Assembly (NCBI GenBank): GCA_963664365.1
Contig: OY761144.1
Span: 186,001-250,000, forward strand
Direction of reading: 5' to 3'
Length of the DNA: 64,000 nucleotides
Source of the DNA: VXRN01 sp963664365
GTDB lineage: Bacteria; Chloroflexota; Dehalococcoidia; Lucifugimonadales; UBA1123
Shown: positions 25,534 through 35,580 of the stretch, piece by piece
How positions within the stretch are numbered: the stretch's first letter is position 1
Layout of the letters: the number at the start of each line of letters is the position of its first letter
Notes under the pieces: model-generated
Database searches by the model: none
Seen by the model: only the letters and a program-made list of their open reading frames with translations
Told to the model about the DNA's origin: nothing
Position numbers and translations under genes: made by a program

Positions 25534-28500
25534 ATGCGTAGAGATGTCAAGTCTAAGACCACTGGGACGGATCGACCGGCAACGAGTCGTACGAGATTGA
25601 CATCGCATCTCAATTTCAAAGACCCGTTGCGCGTGGCAATCTACTTCCTAATCTTGGCGTCGGTGGCCGCCCTCGGCGCGCTGACGGGATGCTCCGATGG
25701 CCTTTCCGAGTCTGAAGTCAGAGAAATAGTGCGTCAGGAAGTGGCCGCAGGTCCCGCCGGACCGCAGGGTCCGGCAGGTCCGGCAGGCGCTCAGGGCGAG
25801 GCAGGTCCGCGGGGTCCGATTGGTTCGGCAGGTGCGCAGGGCGAGGCCGGACCGCAGGGTCCGGTTGGCGCGGCAGGCTCGCAGGGCGAGGCAGGTCCGC
25901 GGGGTCCGATTGGTTCGGCCGGACCGGAGGGTCCGGTTGGCGCGACTGGTCCGGCCGGCCCGCCGGGTGGGATTGGCGCGGCAGGCTCTCAGGGTCCCAC
26001 AGGACCGCAAGGTCCGGCAGGCTCTCAGGGTCCCACAGGACCGCAAGGTCCGGCAGGCTCTCAGGGTCCCGCGGGACCGCAAGGTCCGGCTGCTCCCACG
26101 CCCGAGCCGACGCCAACACCAATGCCCGAACCTGTCAATCAAGACGACGCGCTGACCCGCGCCTATGTGGAGAAGGCTATCGCGCGCTACCAGAGCGACG
26201 GGCCAGAGGCCGCGTTCGCTTACTACAACAGCCGAGAGAGCCACGAAGGAGAGCGGGCTCTGTTCGTCATCAACGAAGACTCTCTATTGAGCGTCGCTCC
26301 CTTCCCGGCGTTGGTGGGATCTCCCCTGGGTCTTGGTACAGGGGCCTTCCCCGCCCGAGAGGAAATTACCGAAGAAGGGATCTGGGCCAACTTGGTTGGC
26401 TTGAATCCTGCCACCGGCGCTCAGTCGCCGATGCGAGCTATCTTTATCCTGCACGACGGCTTGGTATTCGCCTCAGGACACTTCCCCGTGCGGGAAAATG
26501 TCGAGGAGGCCACACAGGATTACGTGGACAGGGCGATTAAGCTCTACCAGCGCGACGGCTTGGAAGCCACCGTTGACTACTACAACAGTCAGGCCAGCCT
26601 GGAAGGACAGTTATACCTGTTCCTCATAGACGCCGACGACAAATACGTGGCCCATCCTATATTCCCTCACCTCATCGGGACGGACATCAAGGACGTGGTA
26701 GGCTCTGACGGTCAGGAACTGGGCAAGGAGATAGCCCAGGCCACCCAAGAAGGAATCTGGGTGGAGTACCTCTGGCCCCATCCGACCAGCCGCAAAGAAG
26801 GGGAGAAGGTCACTTGGGCCATTCGTCACGACGGGATGATATTCGCCTCCGGTTACTACGCCGGACGAGACGTCGAAGGCGAAGCGGCGCCGTGGGAAGG
26901 GGTCGACCCGCGCGAGTACACAGAGGACTACGTGAACCGCGCCATTGAGCGTTACGAGCGCGACGGCCTCGAATCCATGCTCAACTACTACAACAGCGTT
27001 GCCAGCTTCGAGGGAGAATGGTACCTGTTCGCCACGGACGAAAACGACATCTATATCGTTCACGCGCTGTTCCCCCGTCTCAAAGGGACCGACATTAAGG
27101 ACGTGGTTGGTTCCGACGACTACGAACTGGGCAAGGCGTTTGCCGCGGCCCAGGACGGCGGCGAAGGCGTTTGGGTCGAATACCTGTGGCCCCATCCGGT
27201 TACGCTCAAGGAAGTTCGCAAGGTGGGCTACGCCTTGCGCAGGGACGGGATACTCTTCGCCTCGGGTTACTACCCCGAAATTGAGGACCCCGCAGCCTAC
27301 ACGCGGCAATACGTCGCTGACGCCATTGACTACTACAAAGCCAACGGGTTGGACGCCACCATAGAGTATTACAACAGCCGGGAGAGTGTTGACAGCCAGT
27401 GGTGGCTGACCCTGATTGATGAGAACTACCTGTACATAGCGGATGCCTACTTCCCGCACCTGATTGGCACTGACGGCAGGCACAGAGACTCGCCCATAGG
27501 TATTGACGACGGCGCTATGTTGACCACGGCCACGGAGAAAGGCGCCTGGCATGACACTCCCTGGTTCAACCCGAATACATCGGAGAGATTGCAGAGAAAC
27601 TTGTGGGTGGTTCGCCACAACGGGCTGATCTTCATTTCCAGCTACTTCACCGCGGTGGGAGAGCCCGGCCCTGGGGAGTCGGCGGACGACGCGCTGACCC
27701 GCGCCTACGTGCAGAAGGCCATCGACTACTACAACGCCAATGGCCGGGAAGCCACAGTCGCGCACTACAAGGGCGAAGCGGGCGTCGAAGACGGGAGGCC
27801 GCTGACCATCATAGATGCCGAAGAAAGCGTGGCGCTGGTATTTGGCGCCTTACGCTCTTTGGAGGGACAGTACGTCGGCCCCGGATCGAATTTCTCCGGG
27901 TTGAGTAGTTTGATAGCCGTCGCCACCGAAGAAGGCTTCTGGTCCACCAGTCGGGGTATCAACCCGGTCACCAAGCAGGAAGAGCCGCGGAGATTCCTTG
28001 CCGTCCTTCACGACGGGCTGGTGTTCGTCTCGAGCCACTCCGCGCTGACGGAAGACGTGGCGGAGTCCACCAAGGGGTACGTACACAAGGCTATAGCCAA
28101 ATACGAAGAGGACGGTCTTGAGGCTACCATCGCCTACTACAACAGCCAGGGCAGCCTCGACGGTCAGTTCTATCTGTTCCTGATCGGCGCGGACGACATC
28201 TATCTTGCGCATCCCATCTTCCCGCACCTGATAGGCACGGACATCAAGGACGTAGTGGGTTCGGACGGCCAGGAACTGGGCAAGGAGATAGCGCAGGCCA
28301 CGGAGGGAGGCATCTGGGTGGAATACCTGTGGCCTCATCCCGTAACCCGCAGGGAACAGCAGAAGGTCACTTGGTCTGTCCGCCACGACGGGCTGATCTT
28401 CTCCTCAGGCTACTACGCCGGGGCTCCCGAAGCCGGAACCCCTGCCTGGCAGGACGCGGACCCCAGAGAATACACAGTTCAGTACGTGAACCAGGCCATA

Positions 28501-30771
28501 GAACGTTACGAGAGCGACGGCCTGCAGTCCATGCTCGACTACTACAACAGCGTCGCGAGCTTCGAGGGCGAATGGTATCTGTTCGCTACCGACGAGAACG
28601 ACATCTATCACGTCCATCCCCTGCTGCCCCATCTAATAGGGACGGACATCAAGGAGGTGGTCGGCTCCGACGACTACGAGTTGGGCAAGGAGTTGGCCAA
28701 GGCCACTGAGGAAGGCGTGTGGGTGGAATACCTGTGGCCGCACCCGGTGACGCTGAAGGAAGTTCCGAAGGTGGGCTACGCGGTGCGCCGCGACGGAATG
28801 CTCTTCGCCTCGGGCTACTACCCGCAGGTCGAAGACCCGGCAGGCCACACGCAGGCCTACGTTCAGAAGGCGATCGAGTACTACCAGTCCAACGGGTTGG
28901 AGGCCATGATCGCGCATTACAACAGCCAGGAGAGCGTCGATGGCCAGTGGAGCCTGACGATGGCAGACGAGAACGACGTTGTGCGGGTCGCCGTGCTCGC
29001 TCCACGTCTGATCGGGACCGACTTGAAGGACCTCGGGGCGGGCCGCACCCGGAATATTGGCGAAGAGATGGCGGCGGCAACTGAGCAGGGCGTGTGGGTC
29101 AGCCACATCTTCCCCAATACCAGGTCATCCGAGACGCTGTACGCTCACAACTGGGCCATCCGGCACGACGGTCTGCTCTTCTCGTCGCGCTACTACGATG
29201 ACAAGCCTGACGTCCCCGATTCGGCCAAGACAGACGACGCGCTGACCCGCGCCTATGTGCAGAAGGTCATCGACTTCTACGACGTGAACGGCAGGGAAGC
29301 CACAGTCGCGCACTACAAGGGCGAAGCGGGCGTCGAAGACGGGAGGCCGCTGACCATCATAGATGCCGAAGAAAGCGTGCTGCTGGTATTTGGCGCCTTA
29401 CGCTCTTTGGAGGGACAGTACGTCGGCCCCGGATCTAGGTTCTCCGGGTTGGGTAGTTTGATAGCCGTCGCCACCGAAGAAGGCTTCTGGTCCACCAGTC
29501 GGGGCATCAACCCGGTCACCAAGCAGGAAGAGCCGCGGAGACTCCTTGCCGTTCTTCACGATGGGCTGGTGTTCGTCGCGAGCCACTCCGCGCTGACGGA
29601 AGACGTGGCGGAGTCCACCAAGGGGTACGTACACAAGGCCATCGCCAAATACGAAGAGGACGGTCTCGAGGCTACCATCGCTTACTACAACAGCCAGGAG
29701 AGTCTGGACGGTCAGTTCTACCTGTTCCTGATCGGCGCGGACGACAACTACCTCGCGCATCCCATCTTCCCGCACCTGATAGGCACCGACATCAAGGACG
29801 TGGTGGGTTCGGACGGCCAGGAACTGGGCAAGGAGATAGCGCAGGCCACCGAAGGAGGCATCTGGGTGGAATACCTGTGGCCTCATCCGGTAACCCGCAA
29901 GGAACAGCAGAAGGTCACTTGGTCTGTCCGCCACGACGGTCTGATCTTCTCCTCAGGCTACTACGCCGGCGGTCCCGAAACCGGAACCCCTGCCTGGCAG
30001 GACGCCGACCCCAGGGAATACACCGTCCAGTACGTGAACCAGGCCATAGAACGTTACGAGAGCGACGGCCTGCAGTCCATGCTCGACTACTACAACAGCG
30101 TCGCCAGCTTCGAGGGCGAATGGTATCTGTTCGCCACCGACGAGAACGACATCTATCACGTCCATCCCCTGCTGCCCCATCTAATAGGGACGGACATCAA
30201 GGTGGTGGTGGGGTCTGACGGCTTCGAGTTGGGCAAGGAGTTGGCCAAGGCCACTGAGGAAGGCGTGTGGGTGGAATACCTGTGGCCGCATCCGGTGACG
30301 CTGAAGGAAGTTCCGAAAGTGGGCTACGCGGTGCGCCGTGACGGAATGCTCTTCGCTTCGGGCTACTACCCGCAAGTCGAAGACCCGGCAGGCCAGACGC
30401 AGGCCTACGTACAGAAGGCGATCGAGTACTACCAGTCCAACGGGTTGGAGGCCATGGTCGCGCATTACAATAGCCAGGACAGCGTCGATGGCCAGTGGAG
30501 CCTGACGATGGCCGATGAGAACGACGTTGTGCGGGTCGCTGTGCTCGCTCCACGTCTGATCGGGACCGACTTGAAGGATCTCGGCGCGGGCCGCACCCGG
30601 AGGATTGGCGAAGAGATGGCGGCGGCAACTGAGCAGGGCGTGTGGGTAAGCCACATCTTCCCCAATACCAGGTCATCCGAGACGCTGTACGCTCATAACT
30701 GGGCCATCCGCTACGACGGACTGCTGTTCACGTCGCGCTACTACGACGACCAGCCCGACGTCTCAGATTAG
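25534..30771 (+). CDS. Lipoprotein with collagen-like stalk and twelve Cache-like modules
   Basis: 1745 residues from the ATG at 25534 (AAGGAGAGG upstream; 25492 is also in frame). The N-terminus has a hydrophobic stretch ending in the lipobox GALTGC. Then come 38 uninterrupted Gly-X-Y triplets (25750-26091) and a Pro/Thr-rich hinge. The rest is twelve modules of about 125-130 residues, each opening YVxxAIxxYxxDG and running through LIGTDIKDVVGSD, EGVWVEYLWPHP and RHDGLIFASGYY; these resemble single-Cache ligand-binding domains. Four module types form a super-repeat starting at 26143, 27685 and 29233 (periods 1542 and 1548 bases). The last two are nearly identical. An extracellular binding or sensing array on a stiff stalk is inferred. 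It has no transmembrane output domain. Confidence 0.8.
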   Translation: MRRDVKSKTTGTDRPATSRTRLTSHLNFKDPLRVAIYFLILASVAALGALTGCSDGLSESEVREIVRQEVAAGPAGPQGPAGPAGAQGEAGPRGPIGSAGAQGEAGPQGPVGAAGSQGEAGPRGPIGSAGPEGPVGATGPAGPPGGIGAAGSQGPTGPQGPAGSQGPTGPQGPAGSQGPAGPQGPAAPTPEPTPTPMPEPVNQDDALTRAYVEKAIARYQSDGPEAAFAYYNSRESHEGERALFVINEDSLLSVAPFPALVGSPLGLGTGAFPAREEITEEGIWANLVGLNPATGAQSPMRAIFILHDGLVFASGHFPVRENVEEATQDYVDRAIKLYQRDGLEATVDYYNSQASLEGQLYLFLIDADDKYVAHPIFPHLIGTDIKDVVGSDGQELGKEIAQATQEGIWVEYLWPHPTSRKEGEKVTWAIRHDGMIFASGYYAGRDVEGEAAPWEGVDPREYTEDYVNRAIERYERDGLESMLNYYNSVASFEGEWYLFATDENDIYIVHALFPRLKGTDIKDVVGSDDYELGKAFAAAQDGGEGVWVEYLWPHPVTLKEVRKVGYALRRDGILFASGYYPEIEDPAAYTRQYVADAIDYYKANGLDATIEYYNSRESVDSQWWLTLIDENYLYIADAYFPHLIGTDGRHRDSPIGIDDGAMLTTATEKGAWHDTPWFNPNTSERLQRNLWVVRHNGLIFISSYFTAVGEPGPGESADDALTRAYVQKAIDYYNANGREATVAHYKGEAGVEDGRPLTIIDAEESVALVFGALRSLEGQYVGPGSNFSGLSSLIAVATEEGFWSTSRGINPVTKQEEPRRFLAVLHDGLVFVSSHSALTEDVAESTKGYVHKAIAKYEEDGLEATIAYYNSQGSLDGQFYLFLIGADDIYLAHPIFPHLIGTDIKDVVGSDGQELGKEIAQATEGGIWVEYLWPHPVTRREQQKVTWSVRHDGLIFSSGYYAGAPEAGTPAWQDADPREYTVQYVNQAIERYESDGLQSMLDYYNSVASFEGEWYLFATDENDIYHVHPLLPHLIGTDIKEVVGSDDYELGKELAKATEEGVWVEYLWPHPVTLKEVPKVGYAVRRDGMLFASGYYPQVEDPAGHTQAYVQKAIEYYQSNGLEAMIAHYNSQESVDGQWSLTMADENDVVRVAVLAPRLIGTDLKDLGAGRTRNIGEEMAAATEQGVWVSHIFPNTRSSETLYAHNWAIRHDGLLFSSRYYDDKPDVPDSAKTDDALTRAYVQKVIDFYDVNGREATVAHYKGEAGVEDGRPLTIIDAEESVLLVFGALRSLEGQYVGPGSRFSGLGSLIAVATEEGFWSTSRGINPVTKQEEPRRLLAVLHDGLVFVASHSALTEDVAESTKGYVHKAIAKYEEDGLEATIAYYNSQESLDGQFYLFLIGADDNYLAHPIFPHLIGTDIKDVVGSDGQELGKEIAQATEGGIWVEYLWPHPVTRKEQQKVTWSVRHDGLIFSSGYYAGGPETGTPAWQDADPREYTVQYVNQAIERYESDGLQSMLDYYNSVASFEGEWYLFATDENDIYHVHPLLPHLIGTDIKVVVGSDGFELGKELAKATEEGVWVEYLWPHPVTLKEVPKVGYAVRRDGMLFASGYYPQVEDPAGQTQAYVQKAIEYYQSNGLEAMVAHYNSQDSVDGQWSLTMADENDVVRVAVLAPRLIGTDLKDLGAGRTRRIGEEMAAATEQGVWVSHIFPNTRSSETLYAHNWAIRYDGLLFTSRYYDDQPDVSD
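26143..30768 (+). repeat. Three tandem super-repeats of about 1.55 kb inside the lipoprotein gene
   Basis: The DDALTRAYV opening recurs at 26143, 27685 and 29233, and a fourth partial copy starts at 30781. The units at 27685-29232 and 29233-30780 have exactly equal length (1548 bases) and differ by scattered single bases, which indicates a recent in-frame tandem duplication. The first unit is more diverged and 6 bases shorter. Confidence 0.9.
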
Positions 30772-30945
30772 GCCAAGAGCGACGACGCGCTCACCCATGC
30801 CTATGTGCATGGGACAATAGAACGGTACGCACTGCTGGAGGGCAGGCAGGCGCTTGTCGCGCAGCGCCTGCCAGTGGCGTACCTCGGCTTCCACCTCCCC
30901 GACCAAATCGACCCGGTGAAGATAGAAAACCTTCACTGGAGATGA
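30772..30945 (+). pseudogene. Read-through remnant: Cache module start fused to S9 peptidase tail
   Basis: After the TAG at 30769 the same frame stays open for 57 codons to TGA at 30943. The TAG replaces a TCG found at the equivalent place before super-repeat 3 (DSAK versus D-stop-AK). The first 17 codons are the start of a fourth super-repeat (SDDALTHAYVH). The end, LPVAYLGF then DQIDPVKIENLH, matches the C-terminus of the S9 peptidase (LPVAYLAF and DEIEPVEIENLH). So this is a chimeric leftover that was cut off by a nonsense mutation. Confidence 0.8.
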
Positions 30946-30953
30946 TGCAAAAT

Positions 30954-33900
30954 CTATGTGCGATCAGGACTATCGTGTGGAGGCTGGTGAGACGTGTGTA
31001 TGAATCCCTCATGTCCGTGTTCTTCGTATTTGTATGCCCCTGTCATCCTAAGATCGCCTTGGTAATTAAAATCGCCTCTCGGTCCAATAACCCACTTTTC
31101 CCCGATGACTGTCCAACAGAGCGACAGACCCTCCCTAGACAGATATTGCCTCAGCAAGTCCTCGCGCACCAGCAAAGTAGAGGGTCCGTCCTCGTGAACC
31201 GTGGGATCGAATGCAGCGAGTTTGCCATCCCCATCCAAATAGTCGGCGCCCCGCCCGGACCACTTGAGTCCCAGACTATCAAGTAATCTGTGGTGAGGTA
31301 AGCTCAGAGTATAGCTATCATCGACCGAGCAATCGAACCCATTAGACTCCACACGGTACTCGAATGAGGCTGGTTGAACATCCGCTGGACATTCCCGCTT
31401 CGGTTTGACCCATTCCATACCGCCATGGTCTTGGTAAAACTGGCGGTCACAATATCTGAAAGCTGGCGCCCATCCGTATTCACCCAAAAACATGTCGTAT
31501 AAGTAGGCATATGGGACATTGGGCATCCAGTTGCCCCAAAAGTCTTCATCTTTGGCCCAGTCCATAAACGCGTCTGCATCATCAGCGCGAACGAAGTACC
31601 CTGTGAAGCTCAGCCACATTTCTCTCCTATCTACATCTGTTGGTTCAACATCCGGAGGATGGTGTTGCTTCCACAGGAAGTATGCATTCAAGTTGATCCA
31701 GCGGGTACCATCCGGTCCAGTCACAGCCAATTCGTCTGCTATTGCAGGTATATCACCCTCATACTTGATCCAGTCTTGATGATTTGCTTCTTCTTTCCAG
31801 TCTTCGTAAAGGGACACCCCCCACCATGCGCGTCGGTGTCCCTCCCATGAGGTGCCTCCGGGGATAGACAAGAGCGTACAGGAAGGATCGATATCACGAA
31901 GAGACTCCTGCCAGGGTCCTTCGTATGTCCTGTCACCTTCGTCTCCGCCGTACCACCCCCGGTACTGATAGTGGTCAGAGATGTAGGCGAGAATCTCGTG
32001 GTAGGCAATCCACTGGTACTTCTTCCCGATGCGTTCCGGCTTCGACGCCTGACGGCCCATGTACCTGATCGTGGAATGATCAAAGCACTCAAAACGTTCT
32101 GAAGTCCATCCAAGATCAAACACTCGCCAAAGTACATATCGCCGGATGATACTAGAATCAAAGTTTGGGGCATGTCTCTGTTGGTCGTCATTCCTCGCTT
32201 CCAAGATCGCTTCAAAATCGGTTCGATGATCCGCCGTCAATGTTGATAGGAGTTTTGAATTCCGAGATACTAACTCCTGTCTTGCCCGACCCAGCTTAGG
32301 ATCTTCTTTCTTAGGAGTTTCAATAGTAACCTCTAGTATTGAACTATTTTGATCCCGTGCCGAACTTTCGTCACGCTGGCCAACGACGATGTATCTTGAC
32401 TCTGCCATTTCTAAGAGTCGAATGTCATTTTCGGTTTCCCTAACTTTCTCCCATGCCTCATGCTCAGATTCACTCAACTGGATAATCCATGCCTGTAATC
32501 GATCTTCTGGTGATTTCCATTCGTCTTCATTGACAGATAACGATATCCAACCATTGCTTCCTCCTATTACGTATACACCAAAATCTCCAGACGTTACCGA
32601 ATGGAAAGTCGGGAAGTCCTTAGACTCCAGGGCGTGAATGTTGTCTTCATCTGGAACAATTGGCCAGACGCTCTGGTAGGTTGGTCGGATCACGCGCTCG
32701 TTCAAATTAAGCTCTGAACCAAGATGAAGCGCACGTTCAATGACCCCACGCGCGTAGTCCCGAAGAAGGATGTGGGGAGGGGGAGTACGATGGGCAAAGA
32801 CGTTCTCATGTACAACCAAGGTAAGCTTTCCCACGGCATCTCCATCATGGCTCCGCATGGCAACGCCATAGGCGACCGCATAGATGCGTTCGGTAACATA
32901 CGGATCATCAACATCAGCGAATCGGGCAACCAGCCGCGTTGTTGAGTCAAGCCGGTCGGTTAGCAGGGCAACGAGAGATTTGGTTGCCCTATCTCGTAGA
33001 AATCGGTTCGGAGTAGTGAACATCCAAGCAAGCGTAGTGGCAGTTAGATCAATCACCGAGTCTTCAACGTCATGGTCCTCTGATATGGATGACGCCCAAT
33101 CTACCAAACGATCTACAGGCCCTTTGTCTCCCCGGGCACGGTGCAGGTAGGTGCTCCACCAAGCATCACGATCAGGCATGGAGTCTCGCTGGAGCAGTTC
33201 GTCCAGAAAGTCAGCGTTGAACCGGTGACTCGGAACGGTTGAGACAGTCATCAACATATCCAATGAATGAGTCCAAAACCTTTGATCTCGATTGAACTCG
33301 TTGAACACTGTGCGAGTGTCTTCTGAAAATGCGTCCAGCTTCCGCCAAACTATACTTTGAAGAAATGCTTCTCCAATGTATGGACTATCAATCAATTTGG
33401 GCGCAAGCCTTACCAGTTCGTTACCGGTCTGCTCTGGAACCTGAATACACATTGCCTCAAGGAGTCCACCCAATGCGTATCTCTCATCTTCGCAAAGGAA
33501 TGCCAACCCCCCATCTTCAGCAAACGCAACTCCGGGATTGCTACGGTCGAGATGACTGTGTAGCAGAAGGTCGGCAAGTACATGATCCATAAAACGATCG
33601 TACGAAATGAACGTGACCTCATCTGATGGATCAGTGGCACGCCAGTCTATATCTTCAGTTAGGACACCCTCGATTACCAAGCCTTGATACAGAGATCTGC
33701 TGTAGTCCCGTCCGAGAAGAAGCTCATTTACAACCTCCTCAGCTTGCGTTCTCGCGAGCCATCGGCCTCCCGTTTCTACGAGGCGCTCGGCAATCTTATC
33801 CAGAGCTCTGCGGACAAGGTTGTCTCTAGGGTTGTAATCAAGGGACTCGGCGAGACTTTCGTTAATTGCGTCGAGGTAGAGATCGAAAACCGACGTGATA

Positions 33901-35534
33901 CCATGAATCCCCCGGGGAAGTCTGGGTTCACCTTTCGCGCGAAGCCCTTCACAGATTATCTTGAGAAAGAGCGGATTACGAAACTCCGGTTGCAATATTG
34001 GCGTCGATGGAAACTCCAGATCATAATACGAAAAGAACGTTCGCACAGCATCATACTCTTCACCCTCGAAGCCTTGGTGAGTCACAGTCACCGCCCCGTC
34101 CCTCACATCCTGGGAAATGACGGCTTCCTCGTAGGTCGAGCGGACTGAAAGCACGACTCCAATCCAAGGGGACTTTTCGAGACGTGCTAAGAATGGCGAC
34201 AAGTGGGCCGGCCAGATCTCTCGACCTCGTCCCTCATTAAGGGCATCCACGACCACCAGCGCACGGCAGTTTGCAGCTTGGGCCGCGGATTCAAGGGAAC
34301 CTACAAATATCTCGACAGTAGCATCCCCCATATCGAGATGTTGAAGCGCCTGTGTCCATGGATCTTCTAGACTGAGGAAGCGCTGACCCATCAGGAGAAG
34401 AGTAGGGGCACCCGATTCGATACGCGTACGAGCTACGTCGCATAGCAAGTGGGTTTTTCCTGTACCTGCCTCACCCTTCAGAACCATCAGATGGCTGTTA
34501 GCGACTCTGTAGGCTTCGGAAAGACGGGTGCGGACATCGCAAAGCTCCGATTGAAGACTGTAGATGCGGTGGAGCCAGCGTCTGTACGGGTTGTCTAGAT
34601 AGATTGATCTATTCTGGCCGTCCTGATTCTCAGGTTCATACCCCTGACTGAGCCTATCCAGGTTCTTGATTACTTCATCCGCCAACGACTCCGCTGTTTT
34701 GATCTTCTCAGCGATGTCAGAGAAGGGGAAATTGTCCACCGGAGTCGACTCCAATGCCGCAAACTCCTTCAGGATGATTTTACCTGATTGCAAGAGTTCA
34801 TCCAGATCAAAATTCTGGCGTGCGCCTCCATCGCCTGAATCTGGGAAACTGACTTTCTGGAACTCGCGACGAACCTCTCTTGCGATCGCCTTTATCCGAT
34901 CGAATGAGGTATCGGTACGTGCGAACGTTTCCAACTCGCGGGCAATGGGCAAGTCGACATGCACTTCCGGTGTGTACCTAGGACCAGCAGCATTTACAGC
35001 CTCCTTGAGGCGATCTTGAAACCAGGCTTGGTCAAACCCTCGATTCCCAAACCAGAAATACACCCGTCCGATGTGTTCTGTTCGAGAGAGTATGTCGAGA
35101 AGCTCAAAAGACCCCCACCACAAGAACTCCACATCCATACCACGATCCGTCGCCCAACTCTCCCACTTCTCAACGTGTTCGTCCCATCGTTGCATAGCAG
35201 ATTTTTGACCTTCGCTGCGGGCATCCGGCCGATCCATTGGGACGCAGATGAAGTAGCGGACCAGGGCAGGGTGCTTGTCGAGCGCAGTTTTCACGGAATG
35301 GTCAAGCTGCGACCATTGGGAAGATCCCAGCGAATCGAAATACTTTGCCTGCCAGCCCCACTCATCCCCATTGGCTAGGACGCAGTAACACTCTACGCCA
35401 GCATCAGGGGTACCCTTACGCTCAAACTTGGCATCGGCAGGTCTCTCCGCGCGCGCCAACTGAGCGCACAACTCCTCAAAGCCCCCGGATTGAGAGCCAT
35501 TCAGCGAACGGATTGCATTCCAGTCCAAGTCCAT
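30954..35534 (-). CDS. Avs-like giant STAND NTPase with N-terminal nuclease-like domain
   Basis: 1526 residues from the ATG at 35534 (MDLDWNAIRSLNG); ATGs at 35555 and 35669 are in frame, the last overlapping the upstream gene. The N-terminus (FEELCAQL, then GTPDAGVECY and EWGWQAKYF) has the D...(E/Q)xK pattern of an Mrr/Cap4-like PD-(D/E)XK nuclease. RYTPEVHVDLPIARELE follows. A STAND/NACHT-type NTPase has Walker A GEAGTGKT near residue 355 and Walker B ALVVVDALNEG near 425. About 900 C-terminal residues are mostly helical, with a Trp-rich end, the place where Avs proteins hold their phage-sensing repeats. Avs proteins recognise phage terminase or portal and cleave DNA. Base composition is clearly lower in GC than in neighbours, suggesting transfer. 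Confidence 0.65.
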   Translation of the reverse strand: MDLDWNAIRSLNGSQSGGFEELCAQLARAERPADAKFERKGTPDAGVECYCVLANGDEWGWQAKYFDSLGSSQWSQLDHSVKTALDKHPALVRYFICVPMDRPDARSEGQKSAMQRWDEHVEKWESWATDRGMDVEFLWWGSFELLDILSRTEHIGRVYFWFGNRGFDQAWFQDRLKEAVNAAGPRYTPEVHVDLPIARELETFARTDTSFDRIKAIAREVRREFQKVSFPDSGDGGARQNFDLDELLQSGKIILKEFAALESTPVDNFPFSDIAEKIKTAESLADEVIKNLDRLSQGYEPENQDGQNRSIYLDNPYRRWLHRIYSLQSELCDVRTRLSEAYRVANSHLMVLKGEAGTGKTHLLCDVARTRIESGAPTLLLMGQRFLSLEDPWTQALQHLDMGDATVEIFVGSLESAAQAANCRALVVVDALNEGRGREIWPAHLSPFLARLEKSPWIGVVLSVRSTYEEAVISQDVRDGAVTVTHQGFEGEEYDAVRTFFSYYDLEFPSTPILQPEFRNPLFLKIICEGLRAKGEPRLPRGIHGITSVFDLYLDAINESLAESLDYNPRDNLVRRALDKIAERLVETGGRWLARTQAEEVVNELLLGRDYSRSLYQGLVIEGVLTEDIDWRATDPSDEVTFISYDRFMDHVLADLLLHSHLDRSNPGVAFAEDGGLAFLCEDERYALGGLLEAMCIQVPEQTGNELVRLAPKLIDSPYIGEAFLQSIVWRKLDAFSEDTRTVFNEFNRDQRFWTHSLDMLMTVSTVPSHRFNADFLDELLQRDSMPDRDAWWSTYLHRARGDKGPVDRLVDWASSISEDHDVEDSVIDLTATTLAWMFTTPNRFLRDRATKSLVALLTDRLDSTTRLVARFADVDDPYVTERIYAVAYGVAMRSHDGDAVGKLTLVVHENVFAHRTPPPHILLRDYARGVIERALHLGSELNLNERVIRPTYQSVWPIVPDEDNIHALESKDFPTFHSVTSGDFGVYVIGGSNGWISLSVNEDEWKSPEDRLQAWIIQLSESEHEAWEKVRETENDIRLLEMAESRYIVVGQRDESSARDQNSSILEVTIETPKKEDPKLGRARQELVSRNSKLLSTLTADHRTDFEAILEARNDDQQRHAPNFDSSIIRRYVLWRVFDLGWTSERFECFDHSTIRYMGRQASKPERIGKKYQWIAYHEILAYISDHYQYRGWYGGDEGDRTYEGPWQESLRDIDPSCTLLSIPGGTSWEGHRRAWWGVSLYEDWKEEANHQDWIKYEGDIPAIADELAVTGPDGTRWINLNAYFLWKQHHPPDVEPTDVDRREMWLSFTGYFVRADDADAFMDWAKDEDFWGNWMPNVPYAYLYDMFLGEYGWAPAFRYCDRQFYQDHGGMEWVKPKRECPADVQPASFEYRVESNGFDCSVDDSYTLSLPHHRLLDSLGLKWSGRGADYLDGDGKLAAFDPTVHEDGPSTLLVREDLLRQYLSREGLSLCWTVIGEKWVIGPRGDFNYQGDLRMTGAYKYEEHGHEGFIHTSHQPPHDSPDRT

Positions 35535-35580
35535 CCAGTTGAGTCCTGATCCCATGTGTTCTGGTGACGATGAGAATATG

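Noticed and set aside
25334..25600. 88-codon frame across the hairpin repeat upstream of the Cache lipoprotein
   Set aside because: Made of repeat sequence, overlaps the real start, no ribosome site.
25750..26091. Regular 9-base periodic repeats taken as a CRISPR-like or satellite array
   Set aside because: They code for Gly-X-Y triplets in frame and have no spacers.
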